In this document: positions 37,501 to 47,126 of the stretch, piece by piece
Layout of the letters: each line of letters opens with the position of its first letter
How positions within the stretch are numbered: position 1 is the first letter of the stretch
Assembly (NCBI RefSeq): GCF_022829285.1
Contig: NZ_JAKSYI010000023.1
Location: forward strand, 1 to 64,000
Reading direction: 5' to 3'
Origin: Methylobacterium sp. J-078
Lineage (GTDB): Bacteria; Pseudomonadota; Alphaproteobacteria; Rhizobiales; Beijerinckiaceae
DNA length: 64,000 nucleotides
Notes under the pieces: generated by a model
Databases searched by the model: none
The model's input: the letters and a program-made list of their open reading frames with translations, nothing else
Told to the model about the DNA's origin: nothing
Position numbers and translations under genes: made by a program

Positions 37501-38012
37501 AACCCGTACCCGGAATCGACGAGGGTGGCCGCCTGTCCCTGCGCGGCCCCAACATCATGCTGGGCTACCTGCGGCCCGAGCGCCCCGGCGCGATCGAGGC
37601 GCCGCCGCAAGGCTGGCACGACACCGGCGACATCGTCGCCATCGACGCCCAGGGCTTCGTGACCATCAAGGGCCGCGCCAAGCGCTTCGCCAAGATCGCC
37701 GGCGAGATGGTGTCGCTGGCGAGCGTCGAGACCATCGCGGCCGAGCTCTGGCCGGATGCGCCGAGCGCGGTGGCCGCCGTGCCGGATGCCCGCAAGGGCG
37801 AGCGGCTGGTGCTGTTCACGGAAGCCAAGGACGCGACCCGGGCCGCCTACCAGAGCTTCGCCAAGGGCAAGGGCGCACCCGAGATCGCGATGCCCGCCGA
37901 GGTGGTGGTGCTGGAGCGCCTGCCGATGCTCGGGACGGGCAAGGTCGACCAGGTCAGCGTGGTCAAGCTCGCCCGCGAACGGGCGGCCGGCGAGGCCCCC
38001 GCCGCCGCATGA
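34599..38012 (+). CDS. aas: LplT-Aas fusion: lysophospholipid transporter / acyltransferase / acyl-ACP synthetase
   Basis: A 1137-residue three-domain protein. Residues 1-430 form an MFS transporter like LplT (FWCQFFSAFNDNFLKNALVF). Residues ~440-630 are a PlsC acyltransferase with NHVSFLD (His about 458) and FPEGRLT. Residues ~640-1125 are an AMP-forming acyl-ACP synthetase with LFTSGSEGAPKGVAL near 794, GYGVTECGP and WHDTGDI. Together these flip lysophospholipids inward and reacylate them. E. coli uses two genes for this; the fused form is common elsewhere. GAGGAG lies 8 bases before the ATG at 34599. It is probably controlled by the divergent TetR gene. Confidence 0.95.
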   Translation: MFRTLMTTRRFAPLFWCQFFSAFNDNFLKNALVFLILFQVGGPGGGSPMLVTLAGAVFIGPFFILSGLGGQMADRYDKALIAKRLKFAEIFGAAAAALGFWMHSVPVLFVALGLFGTIAALFGPIKYGILPDHLRRDELTAGNALVEAATFLAILLGTIVAGLATAMGGGALAFSSMIMVFAVLCWLSARAIPSTGEAAPTLRVDPNVARSTGALLRDLWGDTRLWRGSLIVSWFWLVGAVILSLLPVLVRQSLNGSETVVTTLLAVFSIGIAVGSGLASWLASGRIVLLPTPIGALLMGAFGLDLAWTVAHLPPVSGDPAGAWAFLTTGTGLRVTIDLFGLAVAGGLYIVPSFAAVQAWTDKDKRARVIGAVNVLTAAFMVTGALGLAALQGAGWSMAALLTLLGVLNLVAGVVILAVLPTSPFRDFLSILFRAFYRLEVRGLENVEKAGPNAIIALNHVSFLDAPLALSLLDQEPVFAVDHGIAQRWWVKPFLAMTKAMPLDPTRPLATRTLINAVKNGETLIIFPEGRLTVTGSLMKVYDGAGLIADKSGAMVVPVKIEGLEKTVFSRLSKNQMKRRWWPKVTVTILSPVALTVDPALKGKARRQAAGAALYGIMSDLVFRTADIDRGLMQALIDAGDRHGWRRTAVEDPMGRLSYSRLVMGANVLGRKLQGLGAPGKPLGVMLPNANGAAVTLFALASAGRVPAMINFSAGAANILSACRTAEVDTILTSRAFIEKGRLGPMVEALGSAVSLVYLEDIRAGITTGDKLRGFLSPRAPLVARRGDDPAAILFTSGSEGAPKGVALANRNMLANTAQVAARIDFGPSDKVFNVLPVFHAFGLTAGLVLPLVSGVPVYLYPSPLHYRIVPELIYGSNATVLFGTDTFLSGYAKTAHSYDLRSLRYVVAGAEAVKESTRRTWGEKFGLRILEGYGVTECGPVVALNTPMFNRFGTVGRLLPGQDWRLEPVPGIDEGGRLSLRGPNIMLGYLRPERPGAIEAPPQGWHDTGDIVAIDAQGFVTIKGRAKRFAKIAGEMVSLASVETIAAELWPDAPSAVAAVPDARKGERLVLFTEAKDATRAAYQSFAKGKGAPEIAMPAEVVVLERLPMLGTGKVDQVSVVKLARERAAGEAPAAA

Positions 38013-38077
38013 CGCCCCCTGGGGGATCGTCGTCCACAGCCTGCGCGGTCCGTGTTTTGGGACGCCGGGACAAGTAA

Positions 38078-38147
38078 TCTGGACCCAGGGACCAAGCCGG
38101 GCCCTCAACCCCTCCGTGTGATCGCTTATGATGATCCTTGGATCCAG
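38078..38147. repeat. Imperfect 16-bp inverted repeat (70 bp overall)
   Basis: Arms 38078-38093 and 38132-38147 match at 13 of 16 positions; the three differences are transitions. It lies between aas and a small ORF. It could be a REP-like element or a terminator; no target duplication is visible. Confidence 0.5.
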
Positions 38148-38225
38148 AGCCTCCCGAAGGTGCGGGCCCGGGGGTGGGATCGCTCGTCCGCGACGCGGAC
38201 GAGGCCGGATTCCGGATAACCAGCG

Positions 38226-38630
38226 ATGCGCATGATGACCGCCAGGATGATCGCCCAGACACGCAGGATTCGCTCCGACGAGGCCGGACAGGCCAAGGCC
38301 TCCGGCCTCGGCGAGGACGGACGCGAACCGACCGTGCCCGGCAGCCTCGCCCTGCCGTACAACGACAACGCACGCGGGAGCGATGCGCAGGACGACGCAA
38401 CGGGGGCGTCCCGGACGGATCGGCACGCGCGGATGCAGGACCGGGACGACGCCGGCCTTCCGGCACCCTCGCCCAGCGAAGCCTCGAGCCCGCCGTCGCA
38501 GAGCCGGCGGCGCGGCCCCCTCGTCACCCGATGGATCGGCGTCGCGGCCCAGCGTCGGCAGGCCCGGGACCGGGCGGACCGCCTGCGTGATCGGGGAGTC
38601 AGGGACGGTTCGGCTTCGTCGGACGACTGA
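38226..38630 (+). CDS. Hypothetical protein, 134 residues, Arg/Asp/Ser-rich
   Basis: Not recognised. The sequence is hydrophilic and probably disordered, with SLALPYNDNARG near residue 42, a string I associate with small Rhizobiales proteins, and a more basic C-terminal part (LVTRWIGVAAQRRQARDRAD). The ATG at 38226 is one of three nearby Mets; no strong ribosome site is seen. Other frames here are also open because of high GC, so coding status rests on composition and the short conserved-looking strings. Confidence 0.45.
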   Translation: MRMMTARMIAQTRRIRSDEAGQAKASGLGEDGREPTVPGSLALPYNDNARGSDAQDDATGASRTDRHARMQDRDDAGLPAPSPSEASSPPSQSRRRGPLVTRWIGVAAQRRQARDRADRLRDRGVRDGSASSDD

Positions 38631-38697
38631 GATCGCGACCGCCGCCGCGCCGTCGCGCGGGTGGCCCTCGATGAGTCAGGCTCATCGAGGGGCCGTA

Positions 38698-39894
38698 TTA
38701 GACGCCACCCATACCGAGGTCGGTCAGCGCCTCGGCGAGGGCATCCACCTGATCCTGCGTGTGGGCCGCCGAGAACGCCACCCGCAGCCGGGCCGTGCCC
38801 GCCGGGACCGTGGGCGGGCGGATCGCCACTACGAGGAAGCCGCGCGCCTCCAGGGCTGTCGAGAGCGCGAGGGCCGCAGCCGCCTCCCCCACCAGGATGG
38901 GCACGATCGGGCTCGCCGCCTCTGGCAAGCCGAGGCGCGCGGTGAAGCCGCGGGCCAGGGCCAGGGGCCGGGCCGCGCGTTCGGGCTCCGCCTCGACGAT
39001 CTCCAGCGCCCTCAGGGCCGAAGCGGCCGAGGCCGGTGGCAGGCCGGTCGTGTAGACGAAGCTGCGGGCCCGGCTGGTCATCAGGTCGATCACCGCCTGC
39101 GACGCGCAGAGATAGCCCCCATAGGACCCCAGCGTCTTCGACAGCGTCCCCATCTCGAGGGGGGCGCGGGCGCCCGCCTCCACCACGCCGAGGCCGTGGG
39201 CGTCGTCCACCAGGGTCCAGGCCTCGTGCTCCGCCGCGACGGCCAGGATGTCGTCGAGGGGCGCCCGGTCCCCGTCCATGCTGAAGACCCGCTCCGTGAG
39301 GATCAGCGCCCGTTCGTGCCGGCCGCGCCGGGCGCTCAAGATAGCGCGGAGGTGCTCGACGTCGTTGTGCCGGAAGCGCAGCATCGTCGCGCCCGAGATC
39401 TGCGCCCCCGCGAACAGGCAGGAATGGCCGAGGGCATCGACGAGGACGAGGTCCTTCGATCCGGCCAGAGCCGACACGATGCCCAGATTGGCCATGTAGC
39501 CGCTGCCGAAGACCAGGGCGGCCGCCTTGCCCTTGTGCGCGGCGAGCCGCCCTTCGAGCGCCGCGAGCACGGGGTGGTTGCCGGTGACGAGGCGCGAGGC
39601 GCCCGCCCCGGCCCCGTAGCGGGCCAGAGCCTCCTGGCCCGCCGCGATCACGCGCGGATCGTCGGAGAGGCCGAGGTAGTCGTTGCAGGAGAACGACACC
39701 AGAGTCCGCGCGCCCCGGCGGGCGGCGGTGCCGGGACCGCGCTCCGTCTCGACGAGGCGCCGGCGCAGGGCGCGAGCCTCCAGATCGGCGAGGGTCCCGC
39801 GGGCGAAGGCATCGAGGCTGGCGGACGCGGAATCGGCGGTCTCGGAGGTAGCGGTCTTGAAAGCGGAACCGGGCGTGAGGGTCGGCATGGGCAT
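38698..39894 (-). CDS. bioF: 8-amino-7-oxononanoate synthase
   Basis: A 398-residue PLP enzyme of the alpha-oxoamine synthase family that condenses pimeloyl-ACP/CoA with alanine in biotin synthesis. Visible: FSCNDYLGLSDDPRV, GAGASRLVTGNHPV, FGSGYMANLG, the PLP-contact DDAHGLGV (about 230) and the Schiff-base Lys in GTLSKTLGSYGGY (about 252). Starts at 39894 and 39888 (Met-Pro-Met-Pro) are equivalent; the N-terminal 25 residues are variable. No other bio gene is in the window, and related KBL or ALAS activities cannot be fully excluded, though the motif spacing favours BioF. Confidence 0.88.
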   Translation of the reverse strand: MPMPTLTPGSAFKTATSETADSASASLDAFARGTLADLEARALRRRLVETERGPGTAARRGARTLVSFSCNDYLGLSDDPRVIAAGQEALARYGAGAGASRLVTGNHPVLAALEGRLAAHKGKAAALVFGSGYMANLGIVSALAGSKDLVLVDALGHSCLFAGAQISGATMLRFRHNDVEHLRAILSARRGRHERALILTERVFSMDGDRAPLDDILAVAAEHEAWTLVDDAHGLGVVEAGARAPLEMGTLSKTLGSYGGYLCASQAVIDLMTSRARSFVYTTGLPPASAASALRALEIVEAEPERAARPLALARGFTARLGLPEAASPIVPILVGEAAAALALSTALEARGFLVVAIRPPTVPAGTARLRVAFSAAHTQDQVDALAEALTDLGMGGV

Positions 39895-40061
39895 ACCGTC
39901 CGAAGGGGGAGACCGGTCCGGACTTGTCAAGGCGGACCGAGGATCGCCCCGGGTCCCCGGCAGCGGCACCGAAGGCCGGGGCAGTTAACCGCTTCGCAAT
40001 GCGATCCGGCGTAGTTTCCCCGTCAAGGGGCGCTCCACGCTTGGCGCACCGGCACATTCCT

Positions 40062-40093
40062 GGAGAGTCGCGCGCCCGGAGAGCCGCGCGCCT
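40062..40093. repeat. 16-bp tandem duplication upstream of cheY
   Basis: Units 40062-40077 and 40078-40093 (GGAGAGYCGCGCGCCY) differ at two bases. They end 33 bases before the cheY start codon. Confidence 0.8.
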
Positions 40094-40126
40094 CGCACCG
40101 GCCCTTCTGACGGAGCACACCGACCC

Positions 40127-40510
40127 ATGGCCCTCGATCTCGGCATGCCGATCCTCGTCGTCGACGATTATCAGACGATGGTCCGTATCATCCGCAACCT
40201 CCTGAAGCAGCTCGGCTTCGAGGAAGTCGACGACGCCTCCGACGGCACCGCCGCCCTGGCGCGCCTGAAGAACCGCAAGTACGGCCTCGTGATCTCCGAC
40301 TGGAACATGGAGCCGATGACGGGCTACGAACTGCTGCGCCACGTGCGCGCCGACGAGGCCCTGCGCACCACCCCGTTCATCATGGTCACCGCCGAGTCGA
40401 AGACCGAGAACGTCATCGCGGCCAAGAAGGCCGGCGTGAACAACTACATCGTCAAGCCCTTCAACGCCGCGACCCTGAAGAGCAAGATCGAAGCGGTCTG
40501 CGGCGCCTGA
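40127..40510 (+). CDS. CheY-like single-domain response regulator
   Basis: A 127-residue receiver domain only. The acidic pocket D13-D14, phospho-acceptor D58 (VISDWNME), T88 (MVTAES) and K110 (YIVKPF) are all in place. The sequence is close to chemotaxis CheY proteins (LVVDDYQTMVRIIRNLLKQLGF). It should bind the flagellar motor switch when phosphorylated. The gene after it encodes a CheZ-type phosphatase, 49 bp downstream, so the two form a signal-on/signal-off pair. The ATG at 40127 has GACGGAG about 13 bases upstream. Confidence 0.93.
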   Translation: MALDLGMPILVVDDYQTMVRIIRNLLKQLGFEEVDDASDGTAALARLKNRKYGLVISDWNMEPMTGYELLRHVRADEALRTTPFIMVTAESKTENVIAAKKAGVNNYIVKPFNAATLKSKIEAVCGA

Positions 40511-40559
40511 TCGCCGCGCCCCGACCAGATCCCGCAACGAGATCGGAGAGCGGAACGCG

Positions 40560-41093
40560 ATGGCCCTTGCCAAGCAGGTGCGGAAGGCCAACCCCACCCC
40601 GGAGAAGCCTTCCCTGATCCGCGAACTCGTCGAGATCGCGGACTACATCGCCCACATGCGCCGCGAGATCGCCGCGCTCCGCGCCAACGAACTCACCCGC
40701 GACCGCCTGCCGATGGCGCACGAGGAACTCGGCAGCGTGGTGGCCGCCACGGCGGGCGCCACGAATTCCATCATGAACGCGGCCGAGGAGATCCTCGGCC
40801 TGCCAGACGACGGGAACTACCGCGCCGCCGTCGAGGAGCGGATGAACGACATCTTCGAGGCGTGCACCTTCCAGGACATCACGGGTCAGCGCATCTCGAA
40901 GGTCGTCGAGGCCCTGCGCCAGCTCGAGACCCGGCTCTCGCGCTTCGCCAACGCTGTCAAGGCCCGGGACGAGGGCGGCCTCGATCCCGGCGAGGTCGAG
41001 CGTCAGGTCCGCAAGGAGCTCCTGATGCTCAACGGTCCCCAGATCAACGGCCCGGCCGTGGCCCAGGACGAGATCGACGCGCTCTTCGCCTGA
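40560..41093 (+). CDS. cheZ: CheZ-type protein phosphatase
   Basis: A 177-residue, mostly helical protein. The active-site string FQDITGQRISKV holds D106 and the catalytic Q110, equivalent to the DxxxQ pair of E. coli CheZ. The extreme C-terminus AQDEIDALFA is the amphipathic CheY-binding tail joined by a flexible linker. It dephosphorylates CheY-P. GGAGAGCGGAACGCG lies before the ATG at 40560. Direct co-transcription with cheY is likely. Confidence 0.9.
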   Translation: MALAKQVRKANPTPEKPSLIRELVEIADYIAHMRREIAALRANELTRDRLPMAHEELGSVVAATAGATNSIMNAAEEILGLPDDGNYRAAVEERMNDIFEACTFQDITGQRISKVVEALRQLETRLSRFANAVKARDEGGLDPGEVERQVRKELLMLNGPQINGPAVAQDEIDALFA

Positions 41094-41109
41094 GCGCGCC
41101 GCAGACCCA

Positions 41110-42024
41110 TCACCAGACCAAGCGCTCGATCACCGCATCCGGCCGCACCGCCTGGGCGTCGAGCCAGTGCGCGATGTCGCCGAGGCTCGCCTGTTCCGCC
41201 GAGACCCCGAGTTCCTCGGCATGGATGCCGCGCGCCACCAGCAGGTTCGGGATCCCGAAACCGACGGCGCCGGCGATGTCGGTGCGCAAAGCGTCGCCGA
41301 CGGCCAGGACCCGGGCCGCGTCCGGCGGCGTACCTGCATCGAGGGTTCCGGCCATCGCCATGGCCGCCTCGTAGACGGGACGGTGCGGCTTGCCCGCATA
41401 GGCCACCTGTCCTCCCAGCGCCTCGTAGGCCTCCGCGAGGAGCCCGGCGCACGGAATGAGCTGGCCACGGCGCTCCACCACCAGATCGGGATTGGCGCAG
41501 ATCATCGGCACGTCGCGCGCGCGCAACGCCGCCAGGGTCGCGTGGTAATCCTCCGCCGTCTCGCAGGTGTCGTCGAACAGGCCGGTGCAGACGACCCGCT
41601 CGGCCTCTGCTGCCGGCACCAGGGTGAGGTCGAGGTCGGCGAAGATCGGGGCGTCGCGCTCAGGACCGAGATGGTGGATGCGGGCCCCCGGATGCGCGGC
41701 GATCAGGCTGCGGGTGAGGTCGCCCGAGGTCAGGATCGCGTCGTAGGCCGCGCGCGGAATGCCGAACCCGTCGAGGATCTCCCGCACGCCGGGCCAGGGC
41801 CGGGGCGCGTTCGAGACCAGGATCACCCGGCGCGGGCGCCCCGCCCCGGGCAGGGCGCGAAAGCGCATCAGGGCGTCGCTGGCGCCCGGATGGGCGTTGG
41901 TGCCGTCGTGCAGGACGCCCCACACGTCGCACAGGATGAGATCGACCCCCTCGGCGATGGCCGCGAGACCGCGCAGGGTCGGGACGTGTCCCGGCGCGGG
42001 GGAACGGGCGGGCATGTCGGTCAT
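41110..42024 (-). CDS. HAD-superfamily hydrolase, TIGR01459 / NagD-like
   Basis: About 304 residues of class IIA HAD phosphatase. Motif I is LCDVWGVLHDG, motif II LVSNAPRP, motif III Lys in AYAGKPHRPVYEAAM, and motif IV GDALRTDIAGA. This matches the alphaproteobacterial TIGR01459 group (the one with DVWGVLHDG). The natural substrate is unknown. ATG starts at 42015, 42024 and 42051 are possible; 42024 is a compromise. It lies tail to tail with cheZ (16 bp). Confidence 0.88.
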   Translation of the reverse strand: MTDMPARSPAPGHVPTLRGLAAIAEGVDLILCDVWGVLHDGTNAHPGASDALMRFRALPGAGRPRRVILVSNAPRPWPGVREILDGFGIPRAAYDAILTSGDLTRSLIAAHPGARIHHLGPERDAPIFADLDLTLVPAAEAERVVCTGLFDDTCETAEDYHATLAALRARDVPMICANPDLVVERRGQLIPCAGLLAEAYEALGGQVAYAGKPHRPVYEAAMAMAGTLDAGTPPDAARVLAVGDALRTDIAGAVGFGIPNLLVARGIHAEELGVSAEQASLGDIAHWLDAQAVRPDAVIERLVW

Positions 42025-42113
42025 CGGGCGAGCCTGGATCGGGGGGGGCATCGGGCAGAGGCCGACCGGTTAGGCGGGACGCGGGGCAAAATCAAACGCC
42101 GGCCCCGGGGATT

Positions 42114-43580
42114 TCAGCCGGCCCGCCGCAGGAAATCGCGGAACGGGCGGCGCTGCGGCGGAGGCTCCGGGTCCTCGTTCGGCGGCGGGGCGGGCTCCGG
42201 CGCCTCGGGCGGGGGCGCGTTGAGCACCTCGGCGCGCACGACCCGGGCCGGCGCGAAGACGCCGCCCTGCGCCATCGGCACCTCGAGCTCGATGAGGTCG
42301 GGCACGTCCGCCTCGCGCTCGACCCCGTCCGCGACGAGGCGGATGCCGGCCCGCGCGAGGGCCGCGACGAGGTCTTCCAGGGCGATGTCGGGCATGGCCT
42401 GGCGCGAGGACGGCCGCAGCAGGAGGTCGGCGGGCACCTTGACCTGGGAGACGCCCCGGTCGGCGAGCGCCAGGGGATCGAGGCGCAGGTCGAGGGGACG
42501 GTCGAGGATGAATCCGATCCGGCCGCGCAGGTCGGCCAGGGCCCCGGCCTGCTCGCCGTCGAGGCTGCGCCAGCTCGCCTGCGGCAGGGCCAGCATCACC
42601 CGGCCCGACAGGTCCGGCACGCCCTCGACGAGGCGGCCGAGCGAGCGCAGGAAGCCCGGCTCGAACAGCGAGCGCGGCGAGAGCCCGTAGGCCACCGCCG
42701 CCTGGCTGCCGCGCCCGGCGAGATGCCGCGCGATGGTGGCGACGCGCTGCAGGGTGCGGCGATCGAGGTCCGTGGTGCGCCCGTGGCGCTCCAGCACGGG
42801 CACGAAGGCCTCCGGCGCCAGGGTTTCGCCCGACAGGCGCAGGCGCGCCAGGGCCTCGTAGGAGACGACCTTGCGCTGGGGCAGCGACACGATCGGCTGG
42901 AGGTGGACCTCGAGGCCGGCACCGTCGAAGGCGGCGAGGATCGCCGCCTCGCGCTCGGGGTCGTGGTCCGGCGAAAGGGACCGGCCGAGGGCGCGGGGCG
43001 TCCAGGGTGCCGAGGGCGCTACCGGGACCGACACCGAGGCGGGCTCCGGGCGCCGGGAACGCGGGCTCTCGGGTTCGGGCACCGGCGCGCGCGCGGGCAT
43101 CAGCGGGGCGGGTCGAACGGGGATCGGCGCGGGCGGCGGGGCGGCCTTCAGCCCGGCGATCTCGCCGTCCTGCGCGGCCACCACGGCGGCAAGCTCACGC
43201 ACGATGCCGCTGAGGAGGCCGATCTCGGCCGTGACCTCCTCGATCCCGGCACTGAGATGACCGGTATCCGGCGCGGTCGCTCCGGCCGCGCCGGTTCCAC
43301 GCGCATCGGCGGCGCGCACCTGCTGCTCGGCGATGGCGCGGGCCACGGTCTCGATGCGCATCAGGCGCTGGGACAGCACGTCGACCTCGCTCGACAGCTT
43401 GTCGCAGCGTGCGGCGAGGCGGCCCGCGCGCAGCTGCGCGACGAGGCCGAGGATCAGACCGAGGGCGGCGAGCCCGAGGCTCGCGCCGAGGGGCGAGAAG
43501 ACCGCCAGCGGCCCGAGAAGGCAGAGCCCGAGCAGGCTCAAGGCCCAGAGGCTCGTACGCCGGCCGACGATCCGGGCCAT
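42114..43580 (-). CDS. TipF-like membrane protein with degenerate EAL domain
   Basis: A 488-residue protein. Two transmembrane helices (about 10-50: LWALSLLGLCLLGPLAV, LGLAALGLILGLVAQL) are followed by a coiled coil (about 58-170) and a Pro-rich linker. The EAL-like domain is at about 215-455 (VHLQPIVSLPQRKVVSYEALARLR near 242). EAL is present, but the catalytic Asn, Glu and DDFG-type Asp-Asp residues are replaced (VAYGLS, MLALPQ, FILDRPLD). It should therefore bind c-di-GMP or partners without hydrolysis. The layout is that of Caulobacter TipF, a flagellar polarity factor, and cheY/cheZ lie close by. A Pro/Glu-rich tail ends the protein. Confidence 0.82.
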   Translation of the reverse strand: MARIVGRRTSLWALSLLGLCLLGPLAVFSPLGASLGLAALGLILGLVAQLRAGRLAARCDKLSSEVDVLSQRLMRIETVARAIAEQQVRAADARGTGAAGATAPDTGHLSAGIEEVTAEIGLLSGIVRELAAVVAAQDGEIAGLKAAPPPAPIPVRPAPLMPARAPVPEPESPRSRRPEPASVSVPVAPSAPWTPRALGRSLSPDHDPEREAAILAAFDGAGLEVHLQPIVSLPQRKVVSYEALARLRLSGETLAPEAFVPVLERHGRTTDLDRRTLQRVATIARHLAGRGSQAAVAYGLSPRSLFEPGFLRSLGRLVEGVPDLSGRVMLALPQASWRSLDGEQAGALADLRGRIGFILDRPLDLRLDPLALADRGVSQVKVPADLLLRPSSRQAMPDIALEDLVAALARAGIRLVADGVEREADVPDLIELEVPMAQGGVFAPARVVRAEVLNAPPPEAPEPAPPPNEDPEPPPQRRPFRDFLRRAG

Positions 43581-43608
43581 CGAAATACGCGATCCTCGAA
43601 CGCAGCAC

Positions 43609-43658
43609 ACACTTCGGTGCAAAAGACACGTCGGTGCAAAAAACACTTCGGTGACGAG
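43609..43658. repeat. Three 16-17-bp tandem repeats upstream of the TipF-like gene
   Basis: Units begin at 43609, 43626 and 43643, each starting ACACKTCGGTG. The first two are followed by CAAAA; the third diverges after TCGGTG. They lie 29-78 bases upstream of the start codon at 43580. Confidence 0.85.
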
Positions 43659-43847
43659 GCCGGCCGTGCCGGCGCCTCTTTTGTTGCCGAGACGCGCAGC
43701 GTCCACAAGGGACCGGCGAGCACGGTAAACCGATTTTCACGAACTGTGTCCTGCCCTTCGGCGCATCGTCCGGCCGGGGCGCGGCTTGCATCGGACGCCG
43801 CCGGCGCCAAGATGGGCGGCTCCCAACCAGAGCCCGGAGCGAACCTC

Positions 43848-44069
43848 ATGGACGCGACGCCATCGGACCTTCTGATGCAGGTGGAGGGCATGACCTGCGA
43901 CGGCTGCGCGACGGCGGTGCGCCGGGCGATCCAGCGTCTCGACCCCGATGCCCGGGTCGCGGTCGACCTCGATCACGGCCGCGTCGCGGTGACGACCACC
44001 GCCCAGGCCCTCAGCATCGCCGAGGCACTGACCGAGGCCGGATACACGGCCAGCGCCATGACGGGCTGA
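43848..44069 (+). CDS. Heavy-metal-associated (CopZ-like) metallochaperone
   Basis: A 73-residue HMA domain with the metal-binding GMTCDGCATAVRRAI near residues 14-28 (Cys-x-x-Cys). The beta-alpha-beta-beta-alpha-beta pattern continues with VAVDLDHGRVAVTT and LTEAGYTAS. It binds Cu(I) and passes it to partner ATPases in better-studied relatives; no ATPase gene is adjacent here. GGAG lies about 9 bases before the ATG at 43848. Confidence 0.9.
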   Translation: MDATPSDLLMQVEGMTCDGCATAVRRAIQRLDPDARVAVDLDHGRVAVTTTAQALSIAEALTEAGYTASAMTG

Positions 44070-44300
44070 CACAGGCCTGATCCAAAACAAATTTTTACCC
44101 GCAAATTCAAAATTTCCGACGCGCTTTTGCTTGTCCCTTCCCGCAAACTGATGCGATCGATGATGCGTGGCCGCTCGGCCGATCCGCACGGCCAAACGTC
44201 GGCGGATCCGGTCCTGGCGGCGATATGACGAACGCCAGCGGACGGAATCCGGCCTCGCGCCGGCCCGGACGCACAAGAACAATCCGGGAGAAACGCAACA

Positions 44301-45974
<1,674 letters not shown>

Positions 45975-45983
45975 AACCTTCGC

Positions 45984-46018
45984 GGCGGGCACCCTGTCCG
46001 ACCGACAGGGTGCCCGCC
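45984..46018 (+). terminator. Perfect 15-bp hairpin after formate-tetrahydrofolate ligase gene
   Basis: Arms 45984-45998 and 46004-46018 are fully complementary around a 5-base loop. No T-run follows. It begins 9 bases after the stop codon. Confidence 0.8.
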
Positions 46019-46082
46019 GGCGTGATCCGGCGCGCGGACCATGCTAGCCGGAGCGGATGAATTTGCGTCCCGAGCCCCGATC

Positions 46083-46760
46083 GTGATCCCCTGGGCCGTC
46101 CTCGACACCGCCCCCGTCCCGGGCGGGTCCGACCCCTTGCGCCTATTGCAGCGGGGGACCGAATTCTCGATCCAGCTCGGCCACAACGAGCTGATGAACA
46201 GCCGGCTCAGCGGCTCGGAGGAGGCGCTGGCGACCCTGACCGCCGGACGGCTCGGGAGCCGCCGGAACCCGTGCTGGCTGATCGGCGGCTACGGCATGGG
46301 CTTCACCCTGCGGGCCGCCCTCGACGCGCAGCCCGCGGAGGCCCGGATCGTGCTGGCCGAACTCGTGCCGGCGGTGCTGGATTGGGGGCGCGGCCCGCTG
46401 GCGGCGGTGTCGGACGCGGCGCTCTCCGATCCCCGCGTCGCGGCGCGGGTGGCCGACGTCGCCGACGTGATCCGCGCCGGGCGCGGTACCTACGACGCGA
46501 TCCTGCTCGACGTCGACAACGGCCCCGATGGCCTGACGCGCAGCGCCAACGACCGGCTCTACGATGCCGCCGGCCTCGCCGCCGCGCGGGCGGCCCTGCG
46601 TCCCGGGGGCGTGCTGGCCGTGTGGTCGGCCCATCCCGACCCCGCCTTCACTCAGCGGCTGGCGCGGGGCGGCTTCCAGGTCGAGGCCGTCGGCGTGCGC
46701 GCCGGGCGCTCGCGCGGGGCGCGTCACACCATCTGGCTCGCCGAGCGACCGGCCCGGTAA
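46083..46760 (+). CDS. Spermidine-synthase-like class I methyltransferase-fold protein
   Basis: A 225-residue Rossmann-fold protein. An N-terminal segment (LRLLQRGTEFSIQLGHNELMNSR) precedes a nucleotide-binding loop (CWLIGGYGMGFTLRAALDA) and acidic strands (IVLAELVPAVLDW, YDAILLDVDNGPDGL). The C-terminal half is short (LRPGGVLAVWSAHPDPAF). It resembles proteins annotated as spermidine synthase-like, but no polyamine specificity residues can be checked. GTG at 46083 gives the conserved-looking IPWAVLDTA start; an ATG at 46041 would add 14 residues. Confidence 0.75.
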   Translation: MIPWAVLDTAPVPGGSDPLRLLQRGTEFSIQLGHNELMNSRLSGSEEALATLTAGRLGSRRNPCWLIGGYGMGFTLRAALDAQPAEARIVLAELVPAVLDWGRGPLAAVSDAALSDPRVAARVADVADVIRAGRGTYDAILLDVDNGPDGLTRSANDRLYDAAGLAAARAALRPGGVLAVWSAHPDPAFTQRLARGGFQVEAVGVRAGRSRGARHTIWLAERPAR

Positions 46761-46767
46761 CGGAACC

Positions 46768-46983
46768 TCAGGCGGAGGCGGACCGGCGCTCGCGCTGCCG
46801 GCTGAGGCGGGTCGCGCCGTAGATCTCGGCGAGATGCCGCCGGGCGGCCTTGACCGGCGGCGCGTTCCGCTCGTCGCAGGCCGCCGCGATGATGCGCAGG
46901 GCATCGGCCACGCAGCGTTCGAGGCGTGCCTCGGCCGGCCGGCTCGACGGACGGGTGGTGTGGCTGATCTCGGTCTGGTCCAT
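46768..46983 (-). CDS. Small hypothetical protein, 71 residues
   Basis: Not recognised. A hydrophilic, probably helical protein (EARLERCVADALRIIAAACDER, then KAARRHLAEIYGATRLSRQRER) with a single pair of cysteines and a basic end. Start ATG at 46983. It lies tail to tail with the methyltransferase-fold gene, 7 bp apart. Regular amphipathic helices make it likely to be real. Confidence 0.6.
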   Translation of the reverse strand: MDQTEISHTTRPSSRPAEARLERCVADALRIIAAACDERNAPPVKAARRHLAEIYGATRLSRQRERRSASA

Positions 46984-47126
46984 GTCGTGAGCCCCGCATC
47001 GGCGAGCCCGTCCTCTGGCGGAACGGGTCTCGACGGCGAGCATCGACAGGCGGCAGGGCGGCAACATGGCAGCTTGGCCGTAAGCCCCCACGAGGATTGG
47101 CGTATGGGGCCGGGGCCGCCCCACTC

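Noticed and set aside
34938-38426. Open frame of 1162 codons antisense to the LplT-Aas gene
   Set aside because: Shadow of a confirmed gene; composition is His/Asp/Arg/Gly-rich and has no domain.
43609-43658. Possible CRISPR-like array
   Set aside because: Units are only 17 bp, directly abutting with no spacers, and number three.
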